Assembly (NCBI GenBank): GCA_045649025.1
Contig: JAZRPB010000009.1
Coordinates: forward strand, 1-23,524
Length of the DNA stretch: 23,524 nucleotides
From: Ornithomonoglobus_A sp045649025
GTDB lineage: Bacteria; Bacillota; Clostridia; UBA1381
Reading direction: 5' to 3'
The translations under genes were made by a program, and so were the position numbers. Numbering within the stretch: the first letter of the stretch is position 1; every line of letters starts with the position of its first letter. Under the pieces are notes generated by a model. It did not search any database. It was not told the DNA's origin and was given only the letters and a program-made list of their open reading frames with translations. Shown here in pieces: positions 8,112 through 15,792 of this stretch.

Positions 8112-9425
8112 GTGCAGGATGGAGTTGCATTGGAAAGAAAAACAAAAGATGAGTTAAAGCAGATAGCACAAGGACTAGGTATTGATAAAATTTATAATTC
8201 AAAAAAGGAAGAAATTATTACACTTATACGTGAAAAAAGACAACTAATAGAAGAAGAAAAAAAATCACAGCTTCAAAATGCAAAAGAAAAAAAGCGTGAA
8301 CGTCCTGCCGATGCAGTAGGCGTATGCGGAATATTGGATGTTTTGCAAGACGGCTTTGGATTTTTACGTGTTGAAAATTATAGCTCGTCGAAGGGTGATA
8401 TATACGTTTCACCCACACAAATACAACGCTTCCGTTTAAAAACAGGCGATAAAATATACGGCGACAGCCGTCCCTCACAGGATAGTGATAAATTTTCACC
8501 GCTGTTATATGTTAAAGCAATAAATGACGACCCCATAGATGTTGCTCTAAAGCGTCAGTCCTTCGAGCATTTAACACCTGTGTACCCCACCGAAAAAATA
8601 GAGCTTTCAAAAAATAACGATACACTCTCTTCAAAGGTTATAGACCTGATTGCTCCCATAGGCAAAGGTCAAAGAGGTATGATTGTTGCACCGCCAAAGG
8701 CAGGAAAAACAACACTTATTAAAGACATAGCAAAATCAATATCCAAAAACTATCCCGATATTGAGCTTATAATTTTGCTTATAGACGAGCGTCCCGAAGA
8801 GGTTACAGATATTCGTGAGTCGATAGAAAATGCCGATGTTGCCTTTTCAACCTTCGACCAGATGCCCGAAAATCATTGCAAAATTACGGAGATGGTTTTA
8901 GAGCGTGCACAAAGACTTGTTGAGCAAAAAAAAGACGTTGTGATTTTAATGGACTCTATAACACGTCTTGCAAGAGCATATAATTTAACTGTTGCACCAA
9001 CGGGACGTACTCTTTCGGGAGGTCTTGACCCCGATGCACTGTATGGTCCAAAAAAATTCTTTGGTGCGGCAAGAAACATACGTGAGGGCGGAAGTCTTAC
9101 TATTCTTGCAACAGCTCTTGTTGAAACGGGAAGCAGAATGGACGATGTGATTTTTGAGGAATTTAAAGGCACAGGCAATATGGAATTAAAGCTCGACAGA
9201 GGTCTGCAGGAAAAAAGAATATTCCCTGCAATTGATGTTGTTAAATCGGGCACACGCCGTGAAGAAGCACTTTTAACACCTGCCGAACAGGAGGCAACGT
9301 GGTTAATGCGAAATGAGCTTTCAAAAAACAGCTCCGAGTATATAAACCTGTTAAAAATTGTACGCAGTGCCTCCTCCACGCAGGAAGCGGCACAAATCAT
9401 TACAAAAACCTATTCAAAAAGATAA
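8112..9425 (+). CDS. rho: Transcription termination factor Rho
   Basis: A hexameric RNA-dependent ATPase that releases RNA polymerase at Rho-dependent terminators. From the GTG at 8112 it has 437 residues. The N-terminus (KTKDELKQIAQGLGI) is the Rho N-terminal helical domain. The cold-shock-like RNA-binding domain spans about 71-140 (GILDVLQDGFGFLR, then GDIYVSPTQI). Walker A is at about 192-201 (VAPPKAGKTT) and Walker B at 276-285 (VVILMDSITR). The highly conserved GPKKFFGAARNIREGGSLT and LDRGLQEKRIFPAID segments follow. Start choice: GTG 8112 has GAGGT 9 nt upstream; GTG 8097 has no ribosome binding site, and TTG 8130 (GGAG 5 nt upstream) is an alternative. It is complete, with no insertion in the RNA-binding domain. 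Confidence 0.97.
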   Translation: MQDGVALERKTKDELKQIAQGLGIDKIYNSKKEEIITLIREKRQLIEEEKKSQLQNAKEKKRERPADAVGVCGILDVLQDGFGFLRVENYSSSKGDIYVSPTQIQRFRLKTGDKIYGDSRPSQDSDKFSPLLYVKAINDDPIDVALKRQSFEHLTPVYPTEKIELSKNNDTLSSKVIDLIAPIGKGQRGMIVAPPKAGKTTLIKDIAKSISKNYPDIELIILLIDERPEEVTDIRESIENADVAFSTFDQMPENHCKITEMVLERAQRLVEQKKDVVILMDSITRLARAYNLTVAPTGRTLSGGLDPDALYGPKKFFGAARNIREGGSLTILATALVETGSRMDDVIFEEFKGTGNMELKLDRGLQEKRIFPAIDVVKSGTRREEALLTPAEQEATWLMRNELSKNSSEYINLLKIVRSASSTQEAAQIITKTYSKR

Positions 9426-9439
9426 ATTTACACTGCATC

Positions 9440-9475
9440 TGCCCACAGATATGTGTATACATTTATTTGTGGGCA
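9440..9475 (+). promoter_or_regulatory. Hairpin between rho and the ArsR gene
   Basis: TGCCCACA (9440-9447) pairs perfectly with TGTGGGCA (9468-9475), and the loop contains a nested ATGT-GTAT-ACAT hairpin (9451-9462). No T-run follows, so it is not an intrinsic terminator. It lies just upstream of the ribosome binding site of the ArsR gene. It could be a 3' structure of the rho message, an operator dyad for the ArsR protein, or both. The role is inferred from position only. Confidence 0.45.
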
Positions 9476-9493
9476 AGAAAGGCTGATACTACA

Positions 9494-9847
9494 ATGCATA
9501 TATGTGAAAACTGTCAGTATAATCAAAATATACTCAATAGAATTAAATCGCAAATCCCCGATGAAACCACAACATCGGATATAAGCAATGTTTTTAAGGT
9601 TTTTGGCGATAACACACGCATACGCATACTTTGGGCACTGTTCGACAGCGAAATGTGTGTTATTGATATATGCGAGGCTCTTAATATGACACAGTCGGCA
9701 ATAAGCCATCAGTTAAAGACCTTAAAAGAGGCACGTCTTGTAAAATCAAGACGTGATGGTAAAAACACTTTTTATTCAATAGACGATGAACACGTAAAAA
9801 GAATAATAGAACAGGTGCTTATTCATATTGAAGAGGGTACGGTATAA
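9494..9847 (+). CDS. ArsR/SmtB-family metal-sensing repressor, zinc-type site
   Basis: A 117-residue winged-helix repressor. The recognition helix region reads LNMTQSAISHQLKTLKEA (about 63-80), the ArsR-family signature. Metal ligands expected for SmtB/CzrA-type alpha-5 zinc sites are present with exact spacing: Asp98-x-His100 and, 11 residues on, His111-x2-Glu114. An alpha-3N-type set is also visible: His2, Cys4 and Cys7 at the N-terminus with Cys55 and Asp58 (CVID). A zinc or similar divalent ion is therefore the likely inducer; that is inference. The start ATG 9494 is preferred over the upstream in-frame TTG at 9467 because GAAAGG precedes it by 11 nt. It lies 68 bp after rho with no transporter next to it, which is unusual because such regulators normally neighbour a metal efflux pump. 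Confidence 0.88.
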   Translation: MHICENCQYNQNILNRIKSQIPDETTTSDISNVFKVFGDNTRIRILWALFDSEMCVIDICEALNMTQSAISHQLKTLKEARLVKSRRDGKNTFYSIDDEHVKRIIEQVLIHIEEGTV

Positions 9848-9930
9848 TTAACTATTATACAAAATTATTTGATGTTAAATATATTAAAACTATACGTTTT
9901 AAACAAAACGAATAAAATCTTGCAGAATTA

Positions 9931-9959
9931 TTGACAAAATTTCTGTTTGGTGATATAAT
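9931..9959 (+). promoter_or_regulatory. Consensus sigma-A promoter for the carAB-larC operon
   Basis: TTGACA (9931-9936), a 17-bp spacer and TATAAT (9954-9959), with TG at 9951-9952 (extended -10): a full-consensus promoter. The predicted start near 9966 gives a leader of about 265 nt before carA. A promoter this strong in front of a biosynthetic operon suggests control after initiation, in agreement with the leader terminator below. The 83 bp between the ArsR stop and this promoter hold only AT-rich sequence and a small CGTTTT-AAAC-AAAACG dyad. Confidence 0.92.
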
Positions 9960-10018
9960 AGCAAAAAGGCTTTTTTGAGAATATTGTATTTATACTTTAT
10001 CTCATTAACTAACAAAAT

Positions 10019-10041
10019 TAAAATATGTTTTTCATATTTTA
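10019..10041 (+). promoter_or_regulatory. Leader hairpin upstream of the attenuator ORF
   Basis: TAAAATATG (10019-10027) pairs perfectly over 9 bp with CATATTTTA (10033-10041) around a loop of five T. It is in the carAB leader, 38 nt before the start codon of the leader ORF. It could act as an RNA polymerase pause hairpin or shape the leader; its low GC content makes it only moderately stable. Confidence 0.45.
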
Positions 10042-10079
10042 CTAATAGCGAGAAATACTATAAAGAAAGGGATATTATT

Positions 10080-10166
10080 ATGCTTACGTCAATGCTTCAC
10101 AACTCAAAATCGAAGTTATATGATACAGATATTATGTCTTTGTTTAGTATTTCTGTTTTTAATTGA
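10080..10166 (+). CDS. Leader peptide of carAB (28 codons)
   Basis: A small ORF inside the carAB leader, too short for most gene finders. The ATG at 10080 has an excellent ribosome binding site (AAAGAAAGGG, 8 nt upstream). It encodes 28 residues beginning MLTSMLHNSK and ending SLFSISVFN. The stop codon TGA (10164-10166) lies within the 5' arm of the terminator at 10161-10190. Its last third is U-rich: 20 of 30 bases between 10131 and 10160 are T. It contains no arginine codon and no run of one amino acid, so starvation for a particular amino acid is unlikely to be the signal. A longer version from a TTG at 9975 is possible, but its start would be about 9 nt from the predicted transcript end. 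I infer a regulatory rather than structural role. Confidence 0.75.
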   Translation: MLTSMLHNSKSKLYDTDIMSLFSISVFN

Positions 10167-10190
10167 CAATTGCATTGTCAATTTTTTTTT
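10161..10190 (+). terminator. Intrinsic terminator (attenuator) in the carAB leader
   Basis: AATTGACAAT (10161-10170) pairs perfectly with ATTGTCAATT (10174-10183) around a TGC loop, followed by seven more T (10184-10190). It sits between the leader promoter and carA, 42 bp before the carA start, so it must be bypassed for operon expression. The leader-peptide stop codon overlaps the 5' arm: a ribosome reaching the stop would cover that arm and block hairpin formation. I found no PyrR-binding loop sequence and no complementary antiterminator upstream. Confidence 0.85.
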
Positions 10191-10232
10191 GTAAAATCAT
10201 AATTACTACGAAGAAAGGGGCTAAAAATCAAA

Positions 10233-11285
10233 ATGAAAGCACAACTTATTTTAGAAAACGGTATGCGTTTTAGCGGCGAAATGTTTGGTGATATCAAAAA
10301 TGTTGTGGGCGAGGTTGTTTTTGCAACAGGTATGACAGGCTATCAGGAGGAGCTCACTGACCCTGCATTTGCAGGACAAATTGTTACCATGACATTCCCA
10401 TTGGTTGGCAACTACGGCATAAATTTAGAGGATAACGAATCGAAGCATACAAGCCTTAACGCATTGGTTGTTCGTGAAAAATGCAACTATCCCTCAAATT
10501 TCAGAAATGAAATGGATATTGACGACTTCTTAAAATCAGAGGGTGTTGTTGGTCTTGAAGGTATCGACACAAGAGCACTCACACGTGTATTAAGAGATGC
10601 AGGCTCAATGAAGGGTGCTATTATGCAGGGCGAGCCAACAGATGAAGAAGCACTTGCATTTATTAACACATTTGATAACAAAAATGTTATGATGAGCGTA
10701 ACCACAAAGAAAACATATGTGTTAAATGAAAAAGGTACAACTCACGTTGCGTTTATTGACCTTGGCACAAAAGAGTCAATTTTAAAAAGAATAACAGATT
10801 GCGACTGCAAGGTGACCGTATTCCCCGCCAATGCAACAAGTGCTGATATTGAAAAAGTTAATCCCGACATTGTGTTTGTATCAAGCGGCCCTGGCAATCC
10901 AAACGATGCTCCCGGCACAATAGAAACAATAAAGGCTTTACTTGGTAAATATCCTATACGCGGAATTTGTATGGGACATCTTGTTATAGGTCTTGCACTT
11001 GGTTGTAAAATTCAAAAGATGAAGTTTGGCCATCATGGCGGAAATCAACCTGTTAAGGATACAAAAACAGGCAAGGTATATATTACAGCACAAACCCACA
11101 ACTATGTTTTATGCGACTATCCGCAGGGTGTGGAGGAAATATTTGTAAATGTAAATGACGGAACGTGTGAGGGTATTATGCACAAGGAATACTCTGTACA
11201 AAGTGTGCAGTTCCATCCCGAAGCATCACCCGGTCCGCACGATACACTAATGCTATTTGACACTTTTTTAAAGGAGGTAAAGTAA
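10233..11285 (+). CDS. carA: Carbamoyl-phosphate synthase small (glutaminase) subunit
   Basis: A 350-residue subunit, near the usual family length. It hydrolyses glutamine and passes ammonia to CarB for carbamoyl phosphate synthesis (pyrimidines and arginine). The N-terminal CarA domain spans about 1-150 (EVVFATGMTGYQE, DTRALTR). The class-I glutamine amidotransferase domain spans about 170-350. The catalytic triad is visible: Cys246 (GICMGH), His328 and Glu330 (QFHPEAS). Several residues usually involved in glutamine contact differ from the common motifs: Leu250 in place of Gln in GHQ, and Thr288 and Asn290 in a QTHN sequence where QNHG is common. AAGAAAGGGG precedes the ATG by about 12 nt. 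carB begins one base after its stop. Confidence 0.96.
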   Translation: MKAQLILENGMRFSGEMFGDIKNVVGEVVFATGMTGYQEELTDPAFAGQIVTMTFPLVGNYGINLEDNESKHTSLNALVVREKCNYPSNFRNEMDIDDFLKSEGVVGLEGIDTRALTRVLRDAGSMKGAIMQGEPTDEEALAFINTFDNKNVMMSVTTKKTYVLNEKGTTHVAFIDLGTKESILKRITDCDCKVTVFPANATSADIEKVNPDIVFVSSGPGNPNDAPGTIETIKALLGKYPIRGICMGHLVIGLALGCKIQKMKFGHHGGNQPVKDTKTGKVYITAQTHNYVLCDYPQGVEEIFVNVNDGTCEGIMHKEYSVQSVQFHPEASPGPHDTLMLFDTFLKEVK

Positions 11286-11286
11286 T

Positions 11287-14200
11287 ATGCCGTTAAATAA
11301 ATCCATAAAAAAGGTTCTTGTTATAGGCTCTGGTCCTATAATTATAGGTCAGGCTGCTGAGTTTGACTATTCAGGCACACAAGCCTGTCAGGCAATTAAA
11401 GAAGAAGGCATTGAGGTTGTTTTAATAAACTCTAACCCAGCAACAATAATGACCGACAGAGGTATGGCAACCAACACATATATTGAGCCTCTTACAATTG
11501 AAACAATAGAAAAGGTTATAAAAAAGGAACGTCCCGACTCTATCATAGCAGGTATGGGCGGTCAGACAGGTCTTAACCTTGCCTGTGAGCTATACGATTC
11601 AGGCATACTTGAAAAATACGGAGTAAATGTAATTGGTACCTCCATTGAGTCAATTAAAGAAGGCGAAGACAGAGATAGCTTTAAAAAGCTTATGGAACGT
11701 ACAAACCAACCAATTGCACCGTCTGAAATTGTAACCAACGTTGAAGATGGTATTGTGTTTGCAAAGAAAATAGGCTACCCTGTTATTATTCGTCCTGCAT
11801 ATACTCTTGGCGGAACAGGCGGCGGTATAGCTGAAAATGAGGAACAGCTTATTGAAATTCTATCTCAAGGTCTTCACTTATCAAGAGTGGGACAGGCACT
11901 GTTGGAAAAATCAATAAAGGGCTGGAAGGAAATTGAATTTGAAGTTATGCGTGACGGTGCAGGCAACAGCATCACAATATGTTCAATGGAAAATGTGGAC
12001 CCTGTTGGCGTTCACACAGGCGACTCAATTGTGGTTGCACCCGCACTCACACTTGCAGACAAAGAATACGAAATGTTAAGACAAGCAGCTCTTGATATTA
12101 TAAACTCAATCGAAATTAAGGGCGGATGTAATGTTCAATTTGCACTTGATCCCGAAAGCTTCGATTATGCAGTTATAGAAATTAACCCAAGAGTTAGCCG
12201 TTCATCAGCTCTTGCTTCAAAGGCAACAGGCTATCCAATTGCAAAAATTGCAGCAAAAATAGCTTTAGGCTACAACCTCGATGAAATCAAAAACGCAGTC
12301 ACAGGTAAAACATATGCATGCTTTGAGCCTGCAATCGACTATGTTGTAACTAAAATTCCAAAGTGGCCATTCGATAAATTCTTTGGTGCAAAGAGAAATC
12401 TTGGCACAAAGATGATGGCAACTGGTGAGGTTATGTCTATTTCCAACACCTTTGAAAGCTCACTTTTAAAGGGTATACGCTCTCTTGAAATAAAGCAATA
12501 CACTCTTGATCACAAGGCCTCAAAGAGCAGAACAACTGCACAGCTAAAGAGCAGAGTTGTTGTGCCCGATGATGAAAGATTATTCGATTTAGCAGAGCTT
12601 ATAAGAAGAAAATATAATCTTAATAAGTTGAGCGAAATCACAGGTATGGATATGTTCTTCCTGCACAAAATCCAGAACATTGTTCTTGCCGAGGAGGAAT
12701 TAAAGAAGTATACGTTAAGCGATTTAACATACGATATTTTAAAGAAATACAAGAAAATGGGCTTTAGCGACAAGGGCATTGGCGAGCTTATAGGCTGCGG
12801 CGGTGACGAGGTATATAAAAAGCGTATTGAGCTTGGTATTAAGCCCGTTTATAAGATGGTTGATACCTGTGCAGGCGAATTTGAGGCAGTATCACCATAT
12901 TATTACTCAACCTACGACGAGGTAACCGAGGCTGTACCATCTAACAAGAAAAAGGTTATAGTTATAGGTTCAGGTCCTATAAGAATAGGTCAGGGTATTG
13001 AATTTGACTATTGCTCTGTTCATTCTGTAATGTCACTTCAAAAAGCAGGCATTGAAACAATTATAATAAACAACAACCCCGAAACAGTATCAACAGACTT
13101 TGATACATCAGACAAGCTATACTTTGAGCCATTAACCGAGGAGGATGTATACAACATCATAGAGCTTGAAAAGCCCGACGGTGTAATACTTCAGTTTGGC
13201 GGTCAGACTGCTATTAAGCTTGCAAACTTCCTCGACGATATGGGCGTTAAGGTTCTTGGTACTCAACCAAAGCAAATAGACGAGGCTGAAGACAGAGAAA
13301 AGTTTGATGAAATGCTTGAAAAGCTTAACATTAAGCGTCCAAAGGGTAAGGCTGTATGGTCACTTGAGGAAGGTATTGCAGAAGCTCAAAGACTTGAATA
13401 TCCTCTGCTTGTGCGTCCTTCATACGTTCTTGGCGGTCAGGGTATGGAAATCACAAGAAATGAAGATGACCTCACAAGATATCTTAAAGACGCATTTGAA
13501 AAGGATACAAAAAATCCTGTTCTTATCGACAGATATCTTGGCGGACGTGAATTAGAGGTAGACGCAATATGCGATGGCGAGGATGTATTAATACCAGGTA
13601 TTATGGAACACCTTGAGCGTGCAGGTGTACACAGCGGTGACTCTATATCAATTTATCCTCCTCAACACGTAAGCGATGAAATTGTTGAAAAAATCAAGGA
13701 TGTAACATACCGAATAGCAAGAGAGCTAAAGGTTATTGGTATGATTAATATTCAATTTATAGAATTTAAAAACGAGTTGTATATTATTGAGGTTAACCCA
13801 CGTTCTTCACGTACAGTACCATATATAACAAAGGTTACAAATGTGCCTGTTATAGATATAGCAACAAGAATTATGCTTGGCGAAAAACTAAAGGATATGG
13901 GTTATGAAACAGGTATTGCACCAATAACAAGCACAGTTGCAATAAAAGTGCCTGTATTCTCTACTGAAAAGCTACCAAATGTTGAAGTATCACTTGGCCC
14001 TGAGATGCGTTCAACAGGTGAGGTATTGGGCGTTGGCAACAACTTTGTTGAAGCTATGTATAAGGGATTTGTGGCAGCAGGCATATCCATACCAAAGCCT
14101 GGCTCAACAATTCTTGCAACAATAAAGGATATAGACAAGGAAACCTTCCTACCTATGGCTAAAGACTTCTCAAATATGGGTTGTAAATTTGTTGCAACAG

Positions 14201-14499
14201 TAGGTACAGCTAAATTCCTTGAAGAAAATGGAATAAATGTACAGGTTGTTAAGAAAATATCGGAGGGTGTTCCAAACGTTCTCGATATTATAAGAAGCGG
14301 AATGATTGACCTTATAATCGATATACCAAAGAAAGGTAATGATGTTAATTCCGATGGTTTCAAAATTAGAAGAACTGCAACTGAATGTTCTATAACTCTT
14401 ATGACAAGCCTTGACACTGTTGGTGCATTGGTTGATGTTATGAAATCCGAATATAATTCAGATAACGTAAATATCATTTCATTAGATGATGTAAAATAA
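11287..14499 (+). CDS. carB: Carbamoyl-phosphate synthase large subunit
   Basis: A 1070-residue, full-length large subunit that makes carbamoyl phosphate from bicarbonate, ammonia and two ATP. It has the typical internal duplication: GSGPIIIGQAAEFDYSG near the N-terminus and GSGPIRIGQGIEFDYCS at about 556. An ATP-grasp carboxyphosphate domain comes first and a second ATP-grasp carbamoyl-phosphate domain follows. The C-terminal MGS-like allosteric domain spans about 935-1070 (STILATIKD...FVATVGTAKFLEENGI), where nucleotides or ornithine act in known members. The start ATG is 1 bp after carA, with AAGGAGGT 8 nt upstream, so translation is probably coupled. No truncation or frameshift seen. Confidence 0.98.
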   Translation: MPLNKSIKKVLVIGSGPIIIGQAAEFDYSGTQACQAIKEEGIEVVLINSNPATIMTDRGMATNTYIEPLTIETIEKVIKKERPDSIIAGMGGQTGLNLACELYDSGILEKYGVNVIGTSIESIKEGEDRDSFKKLMERTNQPIAPSEIVTNVEDGIVFAKKIGYPVIIRPAYTLGGTGGGIAENEEQLIEILSQGLHLSRVGQALLEKSIKGWKEIEFEVMRDGAGNSITICSMENVDPVGVHTGDSIVVAPALTLADKEYEMLRQAALDIINSIEIKGGCNVQFALDPESFDYAVIEINPRVSRSSALASKATGYPIAKIAAKIALGYNLDEIKNAVTGKTYACFEPAIDYVVTKIPKWPFDKFFGAKRNLGTKMMATGEVMSISNTFESSLLKGIRSLEIKQYTLDHKASKSRTTAQLKSRVVVPDDERLFDLAELIRRKYNLNKLSEITGMDMFFLHKIQNIVLAEEELKKYTLSDLTYDILKKYKKMGFSDKGIGELIGCGGDEVYKKRIELGIKPVYKMVDTCAGEFEAVSPYYYSTYDEVTEAVPSNKKKVIVIGSGPIRIGQGIEFDYCSVHSVMSLQKAGIETIIINNNPETVSTDFDTSDKLYFEPLTEEDVYNIIELEKPDGVILQFGGQTAIKLANFLDDMGVKVLGTQPKQIDEAEDREKFDEMLEKLNIKRPKGKAVWSLEEGIAEAQRLEYPLLVRPSYVLGGQGMEITRNEDDLTRYLKDAFEKDTKNPVLIDRYLGGRELEVDAICDGEDVLIPGIMEHLERAGVHSGDSISIYPPQHVSDEIVEKIKDVTYRIARELKVIGMINIQFIEFKNELYIIEVNPRSSRTVPYITKVTNVPVIDIATRIMLGEKLKDMGYETGIAPITSTVAIKVPVFSTEKLPNVEVSLGPEMRSTGEVLGVGNNFVEAMYKGFVAAGISIPKPGSTILATIKDIDKETFLPMAKDFSNMGCKFVATVGTAKFLEENGINVQVVKKISEGVPNVLDIIRSGMIDLIIDIPKKGNDVNSDGFKIRRTATECSITLMTSLDTVGALVDVMKSEYNSDNVNIISLDDVK

Positions 14500-14519
14500 C
14501 ACAAAGGGGGGACGCCAAC

Positions 14520-15731
14520 TTGAAAACGTTATATTTGCAATGTTCTATGGGAGCGTCCGGCGATATGCTTATGTCGTCACTGTATGAGTTAATTGATAAA
14601 AAGGAAGAATTTTTAGAAAAAGTAAATAATCTCGGTTTGCCATCTGTCAGAGTAAAGGCATACAATATGCAGACAAATGGCATATCGGGTACTCATATCA
14701 GTATAAGAATGAGTTCCCCAAAGGACAAACAAGACCAATTTTTTCAAAAACATCATTATATGACGCTTGAAAGTGTTAAAAATGTGATATCTACACTCAC
14801 TGTTTCGCCTTGGGTACGAAAAAAAGCAACAGAGGTATATACCGTTTTAGCAGGTGCGGAGGCAGTTGCCTCTTATGGCAGACATTCAGCACAAACAATC
14901 CACTTCCATTCGCTTGGTTTTTTAACATCAATAGCAAATATTGTTGGTGTTTGTATGCTGATGGAGGAGATTAAGCCTCAAAAGGTGATTGTTTCACCCA
15001 TATGTACAGGCTATGGAAAAAAAGACACCTACTACGGCAGAAGTGAAATACCTCTTGAATCAACACGCCATATGCTATCCTCCCTTTCTTACTATGAGGG
15101 AAATATAGAAGCAGAGCTTTGCACAAGAAAGGGTGCGGCACTGTTGAAGGTTTTTGCCGACAGTGTGGGTGAAATGCCCGATTTGGAAAATACGGTGCGT
15201 GGTTGCGGAATAGGTAAAATGTCTTTTGATAAGCCAAACTGCGTTATGGCACATCTTGGCGACTATAAAAGCTCTGTTTTAAGCCATACAAATACCACTT
15301 CATCAAATAATGCAATTGTAGAGCTAAAAGCGAATATAGACAATATAAATTCAAATTCAATTTTATATGTCAGAAACGTTTTATTGCAAAATGGTGCAGA
15401 GGATGTTTATACCGTTCCCATCTTTACTGCCACAGGTGAACAGGGCATTATGCTTTGCTGCTTGTGTAATGAACATTTTTGCGATGATGCAATGAAAGTT
15501 ATTTTTGAAAATACCTCTGCTACAAGAATACGCAAGGTACTGTGTAATCAATACGTTATGGGAACAACCTATGAAAAGAAGGAAACAAAATACGGCAGTG
15601 TGAATATTGTAAAATCACAAGGCTTCGGGGTAAAAAAAGTAACCCCTACCATAAATGATATTGAAAAAATCTCTATGGAAAGAGATATATCGCCAAATAA
15701 GATATATAACGATATTATAAAAGACATATAA
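14520..15731 (+). CDS. LarC-like (DUF111) protein, divergent, third gene of the car operon
   Basis: A 403-residue protein resembling LarC, the CTP-dependent nickel insertase that completes the nickel-pincer cofactor of lactate racemase. The N-terminal LYLQCSMGASGDML matches the LarC start motif, and the HFH...IVGVCMLME segment (128-148) and the C-terminal LarC2-like region (about 260-403) are recognisable. Motif residues are changed: HFHEVGAVDSIVD of typical LarC is HFHSLGFLTSIAN here, so Glu131, Asp136 and Asp140 equivalents are Ser, Thr and Asn. The MKKNRPG segment of LarC2 is replaced by TATGEQG (303-309). It is a single uninterrupted frame, unlike the frameshifted Lactobacillus gene. The TTG start has a GGGGGG run 8 nt upstream. 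It lies 20 bp after carB. No larA, larB or larE is present; the function is uncertain. Confidence 0.75.
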   Translation: MKTLYLQCSMGASGDMLMSSLYELIDKKEEFLEKVNNLGLPSVRVKAYNMQTNGISGTHISIRMSSPKDKQDQFFQKHHYMTLESVKNVISTLTVSPWVRKKATEVYTVLAGAEAVASYGRHSAQTIHFHSLGFLTSIANIVGVCMLMEEIKPQKVIVSPICTGYGKKDTYYGRSEIPLESTRHMLSSLSYYEGNIEAELCTRKGAALLKVFADSVGEMPDLENTVRGCGIGKMSFDKPNCVMAHLGDYKSSVLSHTNTTSSNNAIVELKANIDNINSNSILYVRNVLLQNGAEDVYTVPIFTATGEQGIMLCCLCNEHFCDDAMKVIFENTSATRIRKVLCNQYVMGTTYEKKETKYGSVNIVKSQGFGVKKVTPTINDIEKISMERDISPNKIYNDIIKDI

Positions 15732-15745
15732 TTAAACGGGGATGT

Positions 15746-15779
15746 AAAAAGGCGGTGTAAATTTTACACCGCCTTTTTT
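15746..15779. terminator. Bidirectional intrinsic terminator between larC-like gene and the convergent membrane protein
   Basis: GGCGGTGTAA (15751-15760) pairs perfectly with TTACACCGCC (15764-15773) around an ATT loop. Flanking A5 and T6 runs extend the stem and give U-tracts on both strands. It lies 14 bp after the plus-strand car operon and 13 bp before the 3' end of the minus-strand gene, and so serves both. Confidence 0.95.
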
Positions 15780-15792
15780 ATTTCAGTATTTT

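Noticed and set aside
8873..9400. 175-codon minus-strand frame inside rho
   Set aside because: Shadow of the strongly conserved rho ATPase core; no ribosome binding site or family match.
9440..9475. Intrinsic terminator for rho
   Set aside because: The hairpin is not followed by a T-run; it is kept only as an unassigned dyad.
9975..10166. 63-codon version of the carAB leader ORF from a TTG start
   Set aside because: The TTG is only about 9 nt from the predicted transcript start, so no usable ribosome binding site exists; the ATG at 10080 has a strong one.
9966..10232. PyrR-binding attenuator or known riboswitch in the carAB leader
   Set aside because: No PyrR anti-antiterminator loop consensus and no recognised aptamer core were found; the structure is a simple ORF plus terminator.
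13902..14504. 200-codon minus-strand frame inside carB
   Set aside because: Antisense to the conserved CarB C-terminal domain; the composition is that of a reading-frame shadow.
14520..15731. Programmed frameshift as in Lactobacillus larC
   Set aside because: The reading frame is continuous through both LarC halves, so no frameshift is needed.
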